Shown here in pieces: positions 43,493-53,007 of a stretch of DNA of 64,000 bases (positions are counted from its first letter, which is position 1; the number at the start of each line of letters is the position of its first letter). This DNA is from Ascoidea asiatica (Eukaryota; Ascomycota; Saccharomycetes; Ascoideales; Ascoideaceae). The notes below the pieces were generated by a model that saw nothing but the letters and a program-made list of their open reading frames with translations, did no database searches and was not told the DNA's origin. The DNA lies in the NCBI GenBank assembly GCA_001600695.1, contig BCKQ01000002.1, forward strand, positions 1,178,001-1,242,000, read 5' to 3'. The position numbers and the translations under genes are program-made.

Positions 43493-45854
43493 ATGTCCTC
43501 CAAGAAGACAACGCCAGTGAATAATCTTGTATGTATGGTTTATCCCTCATTTATCTGCGCTTTTCAAGCCAGATATCTAATCTATTCTATTCTATTATAT
43601 TCTGATCTCTTTTGATAAGAAAATATTCATTGTTTACTACTTACTGGTCTAGAATACTAACTTTTTTATTTATCAATTAATTATCCAATATGTTTTATAT
43701 TATGTTAAGGAGATGACTCAAGTTTGTATGTTTATTTACTTTATTTCAATTTATTTTATCTCGTTTTTTGAAGTAGAGAATACTAACAGTTTTTTAAATC
43801 TTTAGATCAAAATGAATTCGTTTTTTCAGATGGTGGTGGCAGAGGAACTTCTATAACATCATTTGTGAAAAATTTATCAAAATCTGCCAGCACTAGTTAT
43901 TATAAGACGAAGAAGAAAGAACCAGTAACAGCGTATGTTTAAAATATCTTTAATCTTTTTTCAATTTGTTTTTCTTTTGTCTTGGAATTTTTTCTAACTT
44001 ATTTTTTTTTTTTTTTTTTTTTTTTAATTTTCATTTCTTTTAAGTGATGATCCAAAAATCATAGGCGCTTCATTTTCTCATGGACTTTTTCCAAATAATA
44101 ATAATAATGATGGAAATTTAATTTCAAATTCAAATAAATCAACAAAATCAGTTTCTCCAAAACCTTCTTTTCATAGACATTCAGATTCTTCATCAAAAAT
44201 TTATTCAATTTATCATAATAGTCAAAAAAGATCTAAATATTTAGCAGAATTAGATGATGATGATTGGGATGCAAATGTTGAAAAAACTTTTTCTTCAATA
44301 AGTTTAACTGATCCTATTTTAAAAGATAATTCCCCTGATAATATCAATATAAATTATAATAATAATAGTAATAATAATATAAGAATTTCAGTTCTGAATG
44401 ATAGTTATAATGATTCTGATATAAATGATATAAGTAATAATAATATTAATACTAGTATCATTAGTGATAATAATATTCATACCAATACAAATACCAATAC
44501 CAATTACAATTACAATTCAAATACCGATAATAATAATAATCATAATAATAATAATATCAGTAATCTGAATATAAATGATAATATATATAATAACAATAAC
44601 AGTAAATCTCCTAAAACCGAATTATTATCAAGTTCAAATATAAATAAAGATGAAAATCAATTATATCCAGATTTAGATTTAACTTTATCATCACCAAAAA
44701 AATATGGTATAAAATCAAATTATAAATCAATAATCTTAGATCCAAGAAGTGATTTATATTCAATGATGTATCCATCTTCTTTAATAAATTCTTCAAGATT
44801 AATTATAAATACAACATTTCATTTACAATCTGATGCTCAAAATGAAGAAATTAAAGCAGTTTTATCAAGATTTAATAAATTTAAACAAATTTTATTAACT
44901 TCAAATTCAAATATTGATTTAATTAATTTAAAAAAATTAACTTGGAATGGTATTCCAATGGAATTTAGATCGATATCTTGGCAATTATTACTTGGTTATT
45001 TACCAATAAATAATGATAGAAGATTATCAATATTAAAAAGAAAAAGAAAAGAATATTTAGATAGTATTAATCAATTATTTAATAATCCAAAAAATGAAAA
45101 AGATCAAACAACTTGGCATCAAATTTCAATTGATGTACCAAGAACAAATCCTCATATAAAATTATATTCATATTCAATAATTCAAAGATCTTTAGAAAGA
45201 ATACTTTATTTATGGTCTGTTAGACATCCTGCAAGTGGTTATGTACAAGGAATAAATGATTTATCAACACCTTTTTTTCAAATTTTTTTATCAAATTATA
45301 TTAATATTGATGATAATAAAAATTCTATAGAAAATTTTAATCCAACAAATTTATCAAAAGAAATTTTAGATGTTGTTGAAGCTGATACATTTTGGTGTTT
45401 AACAAAATTATTAGATTCAATTCAAGATAATTATATTCATGCACAACCTGGGATTATAAGACAAGTTAATGAATTAAAAGATTTAATTTATAGAATTGAT
45501 ATTGAATTAGCAAATCATTTAGAAAATGAAAATATTGAATTTTTACAATTTTCTTTTAGATGGATGAATTGTCTTTTAATGAGAGAAATTTCAATTAATA
45601 ATGTTATTAGAGTGTGGGATACATATTTAACAGAAGGTACAAATGGATTTAGTGAATTTCATATATATGTTTGTGCAGCATTTTTAGTTAAATGGAGTGA
45701 ACAATTAAAAATGATGGAATTTCAAGAAATTATGATGTTTTTACAAAATCCTCCAACAAAAAATTGGACAGAAGAAGATATTGGAGTTTTATTAAGTGAA
45801 GCATATGTTTGGCAAAGTTTATATAAAAATGCATCAGCACATTTAACTAGATGA
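43493..45854 (+). CDS. GYP1: Gyp1-type TBC Rab-GAP, four exons including a 16-nt microexon
   Basis: Exons are 43493-43528, 43710-43725, 43806-43932 and 44045-45854, total 662 aa (S. cerevisiae has 637). The frame is maintained through all joins, giving MSSKKTTPVNNL, EMTQVY, then QNEFVFSDGGGRGTS. The TBC domain spans about 357-650: LTWNGIPMEFRSISWQLLLG, the IDVPRT arginine finger (near R426), the YVQGIND glutamine finger (near Q461), LEADTFWCLTKLL-type VEADTFWCLTKLL, FRWMNCLLMRE, and the end VWQSLYKNASAHLTR, all as in Gyp1. Known role: GAP for Ypt1 and other Rabs at the Golgi. The N-terminal 340 residues are Ser/Asn-rich. The only in-frame ATG in exon 4 near the domain would remove ~255 residues. 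It is convergent with GLO2. Confidence 0.93.
43529..43709 (+). other. GYP1 intron 1 (181 nt)
   Basis: Donor GTATGT at 43529, branch TACTAAC at 43655-43661, acceptor AAG ending at 43709. Phase 0. Confidence 0.85.
43726..43805 (+). other. GYP1 intron 2 (80 nt)
   Basis: Donor GTATGT at 43726, branch TACTAAC at 43781-43787, acceptor TAG ending at 43805. Phase 1. The AG directly after the branch site is too close to serve. Confidence 0.87.
43933..44044 (+). other. GYP1 intron 3 (112 nt)
   Basis: Donor GTATGT at 43933, branch TTCTAAC at 43992-43998 followed by a long T run, acceptor AAG ending at 44044. Phase 2. Confidence 0.87.
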
Positions 45855-45978
45855 ATAATTAAATAAAAAATAAAAATTAAAAACATAAGTAAAATTATTT
45901 AATCTTGTTGTTATTGTTGTTTTTTTTTTTTTTTTAGTTAAGGATTGATTATAATTAAAAATTATTATATGTTTATTA

Positions 45979-46755
45979 TTAAAAATTATTTTTCATAGAT
46001 CTTAATTTATCCATTATTTCAGATTTTGAATTTGAATTATTTAAATTAGTTGAATCTAAAACTTCAGGATCATTTAATCTCATAAATGGATTAAAATTTA
46101 ATTCATCTTGAATTGTGAATAAACCAGTGGTGAATTCTTTATCTTCAATAGATTTTTCTAAATTTTTTAAATGAATATTTTTTTTTAAAATTGATTTTGC
46201 AAAATTTATATTATCTTTTGTATATTCATGACCTGGATAAATGATTGTATTTTTAGGTAAAACTTTTAATAATCTTTCATTTAAACAATTATTCATTTGT
46301 TCACCATTACCTTCAAAAAATTTTCCACAACCTGCGGTGAATAAAGTATCACCAGTAAAACAAACATTTTGATTTTTTTTTAAATCTTTTGCATACCAAC
46401 AAATTGAATCTTGAGTATGACAAGGAGTATGAATTGAAATAATTTGAATATTATTACCTAATTTTAAAATTTCATTATCTTTTGGAGTTAATTGAACATG
46501 AGGAGAATTAAAACCAGCAATAATTTTAGAATTTGGAAATTTTTTTAAAAAAAAATTATTACCACTTGAATGATCATAATGATGATGAGTATTAACAATT
46601 GCTTTTAAATTTATATCAGATTCTAATAATATAGGTAAAACTTCTTTTGGTTCAGCAGGATCAATAATCCAAGAATCTTTTGTTTCATCATCTGTTAAAA
46701 TATAGGCATAATTATCACCTCTATTCCATCTCATTGGTATAAATTTTACATGCAT
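45979..46755 (-). CDS. GLO2: Glyoxalase II (hydroxyacylglutathione hydrolase)
   Basis: 258 aa. Metallo-beta-lactamase fold with the dinuclear site THHHYDHSSGN (residues 56-66), HTPCHTQDSICWY, FTGDTLFTAGCGKFFEG and PGHEYTKDNINFA, all glyoxalase II signatures. It hydrolyses S-D-lactoylglutathione to D-lactate and glutathione, the second step of methylglyoxal detoxification. No presequence is visible (MHVKFIPMRW), so this is the cytosolic Glo2 type rather than mitochondrial Glo4. Confidence 0.95.
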   Translation of the reverse strand: MHVKFIPMRWNRGDNYAYILTDDETKDSWIIDPAEPKEVLPILLESDINLKAIVNTHHHYDHSSGNNFFLKKFPNSKIIAGFNSPHVQLTPKDNEILKLGNNIQIISIHTPCHTQDSICWYAKDLKKNQNVCFTGDTLFTAGCGKFFEGNGEQMNNCLNERLLKVLPKNTIIYPGHEYTKDNINFAKSILKKNIHLKNLEKSIEDKEFTTGLFTIQDELNFNPFMRLNDPEVLDSTNLNNSNSKSEIMDKLRSMKNNF

Positions 46756-47573
46756 TTTTCTAATTGATTGAATAAATAAGTTTTTAAATAAGTTTGTCTA
46801 TATAAAATATATTTTTAGTTTCTTGATGTTAGTTATTGCTTAAGGGTTAACTTATATATTATATTATTCAATCAGTTTATCGGAATTAGTAATCAGAAAA
46901 CAATTTATTTCGTTATCTTATTTTGCCGATAAAGAAAAAGAATAATTATTTGAGAATTGAACGTACTTTATATGATTTAGTTTTTGGTAAAGAGTTATTG
47001 AAAAATAATTGCTTTGATAAGAACATTTGCTTCTTATATTGGAAAGAGTATAAGTAATTGAAGTGAATATAGCAAATTATTTATAATTGAATATTACTTG
47101 AAATGAGATCAAAAATAGCAAAATAAAGGTATTTTGGAGATGTTTGGCGATATTTTGGAGATGGCTTTCTTCCGATCAAAAAATAACTGGAAAGAGGAAA
47201 AGGAGACCAGAAACACGGTACTGCTGATAACCGAATATCCGCTGTCAAATTCTGAGCGGATGTTAATATTGTGATTGGATCCGGTGTTGACAGTTGGGGA
47301 CTGAGCAGAAAGAGGTTTGAGAGGTGAAAGAGGTTGGAAGACGAGAAGAAGAGAGACGAGATCAGAAGAAGAAAGAAAAGAAGGTAGAAAAGAAGAGGAA
47401 GCAGAGGAAGAAGCAGAAGAAGAAGAAGAAGAAAAAGATGATGATGAGGAAACAGCAATTCGTTTCTTATTCTACTCAATTCAACTTAAATCAATTCAAT
47501 TCCGAGTATTCTCAAGGAGATTGATTGTCAATGATCCAATGGTGTTCTGGTTCAAGACTATGAAATTGATAAT
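46756..47573. other. Divergent promoter GLO2 / SCM3-like gene
   Basis: It contains ATCCGC/GCGGAT inverted arms (47237-47242, 47256-47261), a purine-rich GAAGAA tract (47330-47450) and two ATG-started uORFs. The open purine-tract frames are composition artefacts. Confidence 0.55.
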
Positions 47574-47577
47574 ATGA
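47438..47577 (+). promoter_or_regulatory. Two uORFs before the SCM3-like start
   Basis: uORF1 is 47438-47524 (28 codons, starting with three consecutive ATGs). uORF2 is 47539-47577 (12 codons), and its TGA overlaps the main ATG as ATGA (47574-47577). The placement suggests translational restraint or reinitiation. Confidence 0.45.
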
Positions 47578-50500
47578 ATAGGAATAACTCATATGATGAC
47601 TACGAATATCAGGAGTATCCAACAGGTGAAAATAATAGATATTCTGGTGATAGTTATGATGATGCAGACGCATATAAATACAGTAGTGAACCTGAATATT
47701 CTGATGGTATTGATCGAGATTATTTCGTTGTTCGTCATACTTATCATGATAATGATACTGATAATGAATATGATAACGAAATTCATAATGGTGGTAAAAC
47801 TCATAATGAAAATGATAATGAAAATGATAATAAAAATGATAACAAAAATGATAATAAAAATGAAAATGAAAACAATAATCATAAGCAAAAGGTTAAGCAT
47901 GGAGATTTTGAAATTGATAGGGATTACATTAATGAAGTTAATGGTACCAATAATAGAATCAATGATTATAAAACCGGTTTTCAAAAAGCTCAATATTTAA
48001 GAAATATGATGAAAATTCAAGAAAAACATCTTGAAATTTTAAATAATATTCAAAAACAACAAAAACAATTGAAACTTTTATCAAATAAAAACCTAGGATT
48101 ATCCACTCTTCAAAATAATAATCAATTAAATGAATTAAATGAACTGAATGGAAATCATAATACAGAAGATGAAATAGAACAAGAAGGCTATGAACAAGAC
48201 TATGAAGAAGAAGAAGAGGATAACAAAGACGAAAAATATATACAAGATGTAGAAAAAGTAAACTCTCTGGAATTAGATAATATAGATAGTATAGATGATT
48301 CTGATACTGCTTTATCTCCAATTGAAGTATCTTTAGATGAAAATAATCGAATTGAATTAAAATCATCTTCAATTGATGGTCATGATCAAAATTATCAAAC
48401 TTTTAAAAATTATAAAGAAGAAAGAGATTATTTAGATTATTTAGATTACTTACAATATCTAGAATATCTGAAACATAATGATAATAATAACAATAATAGT
48501 AATGTTAATAATAATGAAAAAGAATCTGACAATGAAGAATATAATCAAAGATTTATTCAAGTTTCAAATGAATCAATCAATGAAGATAATAATAATGACA
48601 ATAGCAATGATAATCATAATGACAACGATAATGATTCAAGTGGCTTACTTATAGATTTTGGTAATCAATTAATCTCAAATATTAAATTGAAATTAAAATC
48701 TAAAAATTTAAATGAAAATCTTAAACTTGATTTCACCTCTGAACTCGATTGGTCTGAAGAATTTGATTCAATTGATGATTCAAGTATTAATAGTAATATT
48801 GATAACAGTATTGATAAAATTGATAACAAAATTGAAAATAAAATTGAAAATATTGAAAATATTGAAAAACCTAATTCAATTCAAAAATTAAAGGATCCTA
48901 TTAAAAATATCATAAATAATGAAATTAATAAAGAAAATAATGAAAAGAATAATAATATACAAGATAATAAAAATAGTATTAATAATCAAAAGAAAAATGA
49001 CATAACCAATGTTGGCATAAAGAATATTGACTCAAAGAACAATGACATAAAGAATAGTAATACCAAGGATAATGAGATAAAGAATAGTGATATAAAAAGT
49101 TGTGATATAAATGATTATAAAGTTTCTAAAAAGAAATCGAATAATAATTCAAATTCTGATAAATCATCTTCTAAAAAATCATCTCCTAAAAAATTATCTA
49201 ATGAAAAATCATCTCCTAAAAAATCATCCAATGAAAAATTATCTAATGAAGAATTTAAAAGTTTAAGATTGAAATCAACTCAGCGTATTCAATCAAATTG
49301 GAAAAAAATAATTGAAAAATATAGTATGAATGATAAAAATATTAAAGGTGATATAATTGATATAAATACTTTTGATATTATTGAAGATAATGGTCATTTA
49401 AAATCTTTAAATCAAAATAATAATAAATTTTGGAAATTTTGGACTTTACAAGATAATAAAAAAGCTAATGAAACTTTAATTAATGATGAACTTATTAATA
49501 ATTTAGAACCAAATATAAGTTTAGATCTAGATAAAGATAAAGATAAAGATATAGATTCAAAAATAGATAGTTCAATAACAGGAATTGATCTAAATGATTT
49601 AAATACATCTACTCCATTTGCAAAAAATCCAATTGAAATAAACTTTTCTACACCATTTGACAATAAAAAGAATAAAAATAATAATGCTTTACCTTCCAAG
49701 CTAACAGATGTTATGGGTATTTCAACTCCATTTGATGATTTGCAAAATGGTGATCTTATAACTTCAACTAAGAAAACTTCAACTAAAAAAAAGAAAAAAA
49801 AAATAAAACATATCAAAGATGTTAATTCGGATTATAAAGATGATCTTTCTATTCTTTCTAATGGAAAATTAAATATAATCAAAAAACGATTAATTTCAAA
49901 AAAAAGTAAGGAAAAAAATATTATACCTTCGCAAACAAGAAAACTTTCTGGAATTGATAATTCTAATCAAAAAAGAAAATTTGATTTTAGTTCTACTTCA
50001 ACTTATGACGATCCTTCTTCATTTAATTCTTATATGATTGTTTCTTCTCCTTTGAAAAATAAATCCAATAATGAATCTTCAATAGTTACAAATAATTCTA
50101 GAACTTCATTTGATAAAAAAAAAATAATTGATTCGAATAATGGTATTGATCATACTTCTTCAAAGTTGAAATCTCAATTGAATTTAAATATAACATCAAT
50201 AAATTCGCCTCAAAATCAATCAATATTCTCAGACGATGATTATGAGCCAAATAAAATCAATTTTGTTGGAAAACCTCTGCTCAATAATATATATGAAGAT
50301 GATATTTCAAAGAAATTAGAAACTCCAGAAGATAAGATTGCTCAGACAAAATTTTCTGAAGTTAAGGATATAGAAAATTTTAAGAATAGTTTTGATTCGG
50401 AAATAGTTAATAGTTCCAAAAAAATTATAAAAACGAAACCGAAAGTATATGGAAAATCTTCTAATACTAGCATTGATTCAAATAAGAAAACAATAACAAA

Positions 50501-50801
50501 TGGAAAGTTCATGGATATTAATAATGATAATTTTGAAAACAAAATAGATAAAAATAACTATAGTGATGCCATTACTATAAGCAGTGGAGAGTCAATCAAT
50601 AATCAAAGCGATAACGATAGTAATAGTGATAGTGATATTGAATTTATTGGTTCAGAAAAAAGTAAAAGAAAACGAGTAACGAAAAATAATATACCTTTTA
50701 AAAAGAAAAGAATTAGAAAAGAATCTGAAAAAGAGTCTCAAAAAAAACTGGAAACCAGTAAAAGAGATCATTCTTCATTACTGGAAGCTTTTGAGTTTTA
50801 A
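47574..50801 (+). CDS. SCM3: Scm3/HJURP-like CENP-A chaperone candidate, greatly expanded
   Basis: 1075 aa, Asn/Asp/Ser-rich throughout. The one clearly conserved block, about residues 567-615, reads RIQSNWKKIIEKYS ... KGDIIDINTFDIIEDNGHLKSLN. This matches the Scm3 family pattern (W..I..KY, GD.IDL.TGEIV.DNGHL), recalled rather than computed. Other features: three STPF motifs (about 680-725), a Lys-rich STKKTSTKKKKKKIKH patch near 740, a SUMO-interaction-like DAITISSGES and DSDIEFIGSE near 1000-1025, and a basic C-terminus. Known role of Scm3: delivers Cse4/CENP-A to centromeres. S. cerevisiae Scm3 is only ~220 aa, so most of this protein is extra. It could be a different chromatin protein that shares the motif. 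Confidence 0.6.
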   Translation: MNRNNSYDDYEYQEYPTGENNRYSGDSYDDADAYKYSSEPEYSDGIDRDYFVVRHTYHDNDTDNEYDNEIHNGGKTHNENDNENDNKNDNKNDNKNENENNNHKQKVKHGDFEIDRDYINEVNGTNNRINDYKTGFQKAQYLRNMMKIQEKHLEILNNIQKQQKQLKLLSNKNLGLSTLQNNNQLNELNELNGNHNTEDEIEQEGYEQDYEEEEEDNKDEKYIQDVEKVNSLELDNIDSIDDSDTALSPIEVSLDENNRIELKSSSIDGHDQNYQTFKNYKEERDYLDYLDYLQYLEYLKHNDNNNNNSNVNNNEKESDNEEYNQRFIQVSNESINEDNNNDNSNDNHNDNDNDSSGLLIDFGNQLISNIKLKLKSKNLNENLKLDFTSELDWSEEFDSIDDSSINSNIDNSIDKIDNKIENKIENIENIEKPNSIQKLKDPIKNIINNEINKENNEKNNNIQDNKNSINNQKKNDITNVGIKNIDSKNNDIKNSNTKDNEIKNSDIKSCDINDYKVSKKKSNNNSNSDKSSSKKSSPKKLSNEKSSPKKSSNEKLSNEEFKSLRLKSTQRIQSNWKKIIEKYSMNDKNIKGDIIDINTFDIIEDNGHLKSLNQNNNKFWKFWTLQDNKKANETLINDELINNLEPNISLDLDKDKDKDIDSKIDSSITGIDLNDLNTSTPFAKNPIEINFSTPFDNKKNKNNNALPSKLTDVMGISTPFDDLQNGDLITSTKKTSTKKKKKKIKHIKDVNSDYKDDLSILSNGKLNIIKKRLISKKSKEKNIIPSQTRKLSGIDNSNQKRKFDFSSTSTYDDPSSFNSYMIVSSPLKNKSNNESSIVTNNSRTSFDKKKIIDSNNGIDHTSSKLKSQLNLNITSINSPQNQSIFSDDDYEPNKINFVGKPLLNNIYEDDISKKLETPEDKIAQTKFSEVKDIENFKNSFDSEIVNSSKKIIKTKPKVYGKSSNTSIDSNKKTITNGKFMDINNDNFENKIDKNNYSDAITISSGESINNQSDNDSNSDSDIEFIGSEKSKRKRVTKNNIPFKKKRIRKESEKESQKKLETSKRDHSSLLEAFEF

Positions 50802-50948
50802 TCTTATTAATATAGTTTGTAAATGGAAATTAAAAATTATAATAAATAAATATTTATTTCTTTTATAAGTACATATACGTAAAATAAAGTGAATATTTAA
50901 AAATTATATACTTTTATGAATTATATAGTTTTGATCTATTTATTTTTT

Positions 50949-52410
50949 TTAAGATTTGATTCCATTCATCATTTCTTCTTTTGTAATTAAATGACCAATT
51001 GATTCAACATGATTTAATAATTCATCAATACTTGTTGACCAATCATTTAAAATTTCATTTGAATTTTTTGGTTTTATAAAAGAAATAACTTTTGCAGGTC
51101 TATTAATTTTAGCATGTATAATACCATCATTAACTAAATCACTAATAAAAGATTCAGTTTCAAGTTCAGGTAAATCTAATAATTGACTTAATCTATTCAA
51201 TTTAATATTTGAATAATATTTTGCAATAACTCTTAAATTATGTTCAATAACTCTTTTTTTAAGATCAGACCAATGAGTATCAATTGATTCAATTGATAAT
51301 TTTGGATTTTCTTTATTAAAAATAAAAGATTTTTTTAATTCTTCACCAAAATTTTGTTCAATTATTGGCCATCTAATTAATTCTTGAGTAATAAAAGATT
51401 TAATTAATTCATATTGTAAAGATAAAAATTTTAAATTACTATCATTATAAATTTTATTAATTAAATCATTTTGATAATTATCATAAGGTGATAAAATAAT
51501 AAAATAAACAATATTTGTTAAAATTTCTTTTAATTTTAATTTATTTGAAATTACAGATTTAATTTCATAAATTGATAAAAAATATTTAACGATATTTGTA
51601 TAATCATTTGAATTTAAACCAATTTTAATCATTAATTCATAATATTCTTTTTTAATATCACTATATTTTTCTAAATTTAAAGTTTTTGGTAAAATTTTTC
51701 TTGATAAAATTTTAGCTTGTTCAAAATCACCTTTTTTAATTGATAAATTAATTTGTTCTAAAATAAAATTCATTTTTTCTTTAATATCCATTGAACCATA
51801 AGTTTCAACTTGTAATTCACACATTAAATCAGTTGCAGAATCAATATCATTAAAATTATCTAATTTTATATGAGCTAAAGTTCTTGTAACTCTTGCTCTT
51901 TCAACTTCCACATAAATTTTATTTTCAGTTACATTTCTAATTGTTTCAATAGTTTCAATTTTTATATTAATATTTAAAATTTTATCTAAATTTGAAATAA
52001 TTTTTTGAACCATTGATTGAATTGCCATTTTTAATTGACCATGTTTTTTTGATAATAAAGTTAATTGTTCATTTAATAAATTCCAATCATCATTTGAAGT
52101 TAATAAATCTACAATATAATTAAGTACTCTTTTTGAAGAGGCAAGATCAGATGATTGTCTTGTTTGTTTTTCCAATAATAATAGTTTTTCTAAAGCTGCT
52201 TTATAATCAGTCTAAAAATATTAAATGTTAGAATATAAATCATTTTATTTTATTTATCTCATTTTATCACTTAATCATTTCAAAGAAATTGTGCCACCCA
52301 TGAAACTTAAGAAATTGATAACATACCTTTGCAAGAAGCTCTATTTGGGGGAATTGCTCATCAAGAGTAACAGAAAAATCCTTTTCCGGTTTAAATACAG
52401 GATCAGACAT
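50949..52410 (-). CDS. RPN5: Rpn5, 26S proteasome lid subunit, spliced
   Basis: Exons are 52327-52410 (28 codons) and 50949-52211, total 448 aa (S. cerevisiae 445). The join reads IELLAK-TDYKAALEKLLLLEKQTRQSSDLASSKRVL, the usual Rpn5 N-terminus. TPR-like helical repeats lead to a C-terminal PCI domain (about 300-400: NLRVIAKYYSNIKLNRLSQLLDL, ISDLVNDGIIHAKINRP). Known role: scaffold subunit of the lid, also shared with the COP9 signalosome in yeast. The start MSDPVFKPEKDF is the first ATG of exon 1. It has no low-complexity insertions. It is convergent with the SCM3-like gene (147 bp). Confidence 0.95.
52212..52326 (-). other. RPN5 intron (115 nt)
   Basis: On the minus strand: donor GTATGT at 52326-52321, branch TTCTAAC at 52227-52233, acceptor TAG ending at 52212. 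Phase 0. Confidence 0.9.
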
Positions 52411-53007
52411 CGTTGAATCTATAGGAATAAGTTTTAATACTTTAGAATGATATTAATTATTCTAATTGAAATAAAAAATATCAATTGATACATAAATAAT
52501 CATTAATCATTAAAGGCAATATCAACAGTTTTGAATCGAGATTTGCCTTCTGGAAATTAAAAGAGGCGGAACCAGCTAGAAAAAAAGTATATCCGTGAGC
52601 ATGGATTTACTTTCCATAAACTCAATCCTCTGTCCTGATTTACTTCAATTAGGACACATGTTGACCAATATTTTGCTTATATGTGCCCTATGCATTTAGA
52701 TGCTTTATCCGTTTCCGCGTACGGAATGTTATTTTTTACCCCGGATGATTTTCCGCGAATCAAAACTCGAATTAGAAATTTTTGAAGTTTTCAAAGCGCT
52801 TAAAACATTTAAAGCTTTTTTTTGATTTATTTTCTTTTATTTCTGGTAATTCAACAATCAATTCCTTAATCAATTCATCAAAAAATTTAAGAAATAGCTT
52901 ATGAAATAACTAGTAGGACTTAGATTCAAGTAGTTTATTTTCAACTAAATATATTTCACTTTAGAGTCAATGTCCTTATCAGTTTTCTTTGCTGTAATTA
53001 GTCTTCT
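52411..53007. other. Divergent promoter RPN5 / tandem gene 1
   Basis: It includes CATGGATTT at 52602 and the palindrome TTCCG-CGTA-CGGAA at 52713-52726, plus CCGGATGA nearby. Rpn4-type GGTGGCAAA was looked for and not seen. An out-of-frame ATG at 52970 opens a 23-codon uORF (to 53041) that overlaps the gene start and looks like a signal peptide. Confidence 0.55.

Noticed and set aside
44763-45854. GYP1 starting at the MMYP methionine
   Set aside because: The frame continues upstream to an acceptor at 44044 with coherent coding sequence, and three consensus introns lead to an ATG at 43493.
47317-47577. 86-codon Arg/Glu frame before the SCM3-like gene
   Set aside because: It starts at TTG and its body is a purine-tract artefact. 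Only the short ATG-started uORFs are kept.
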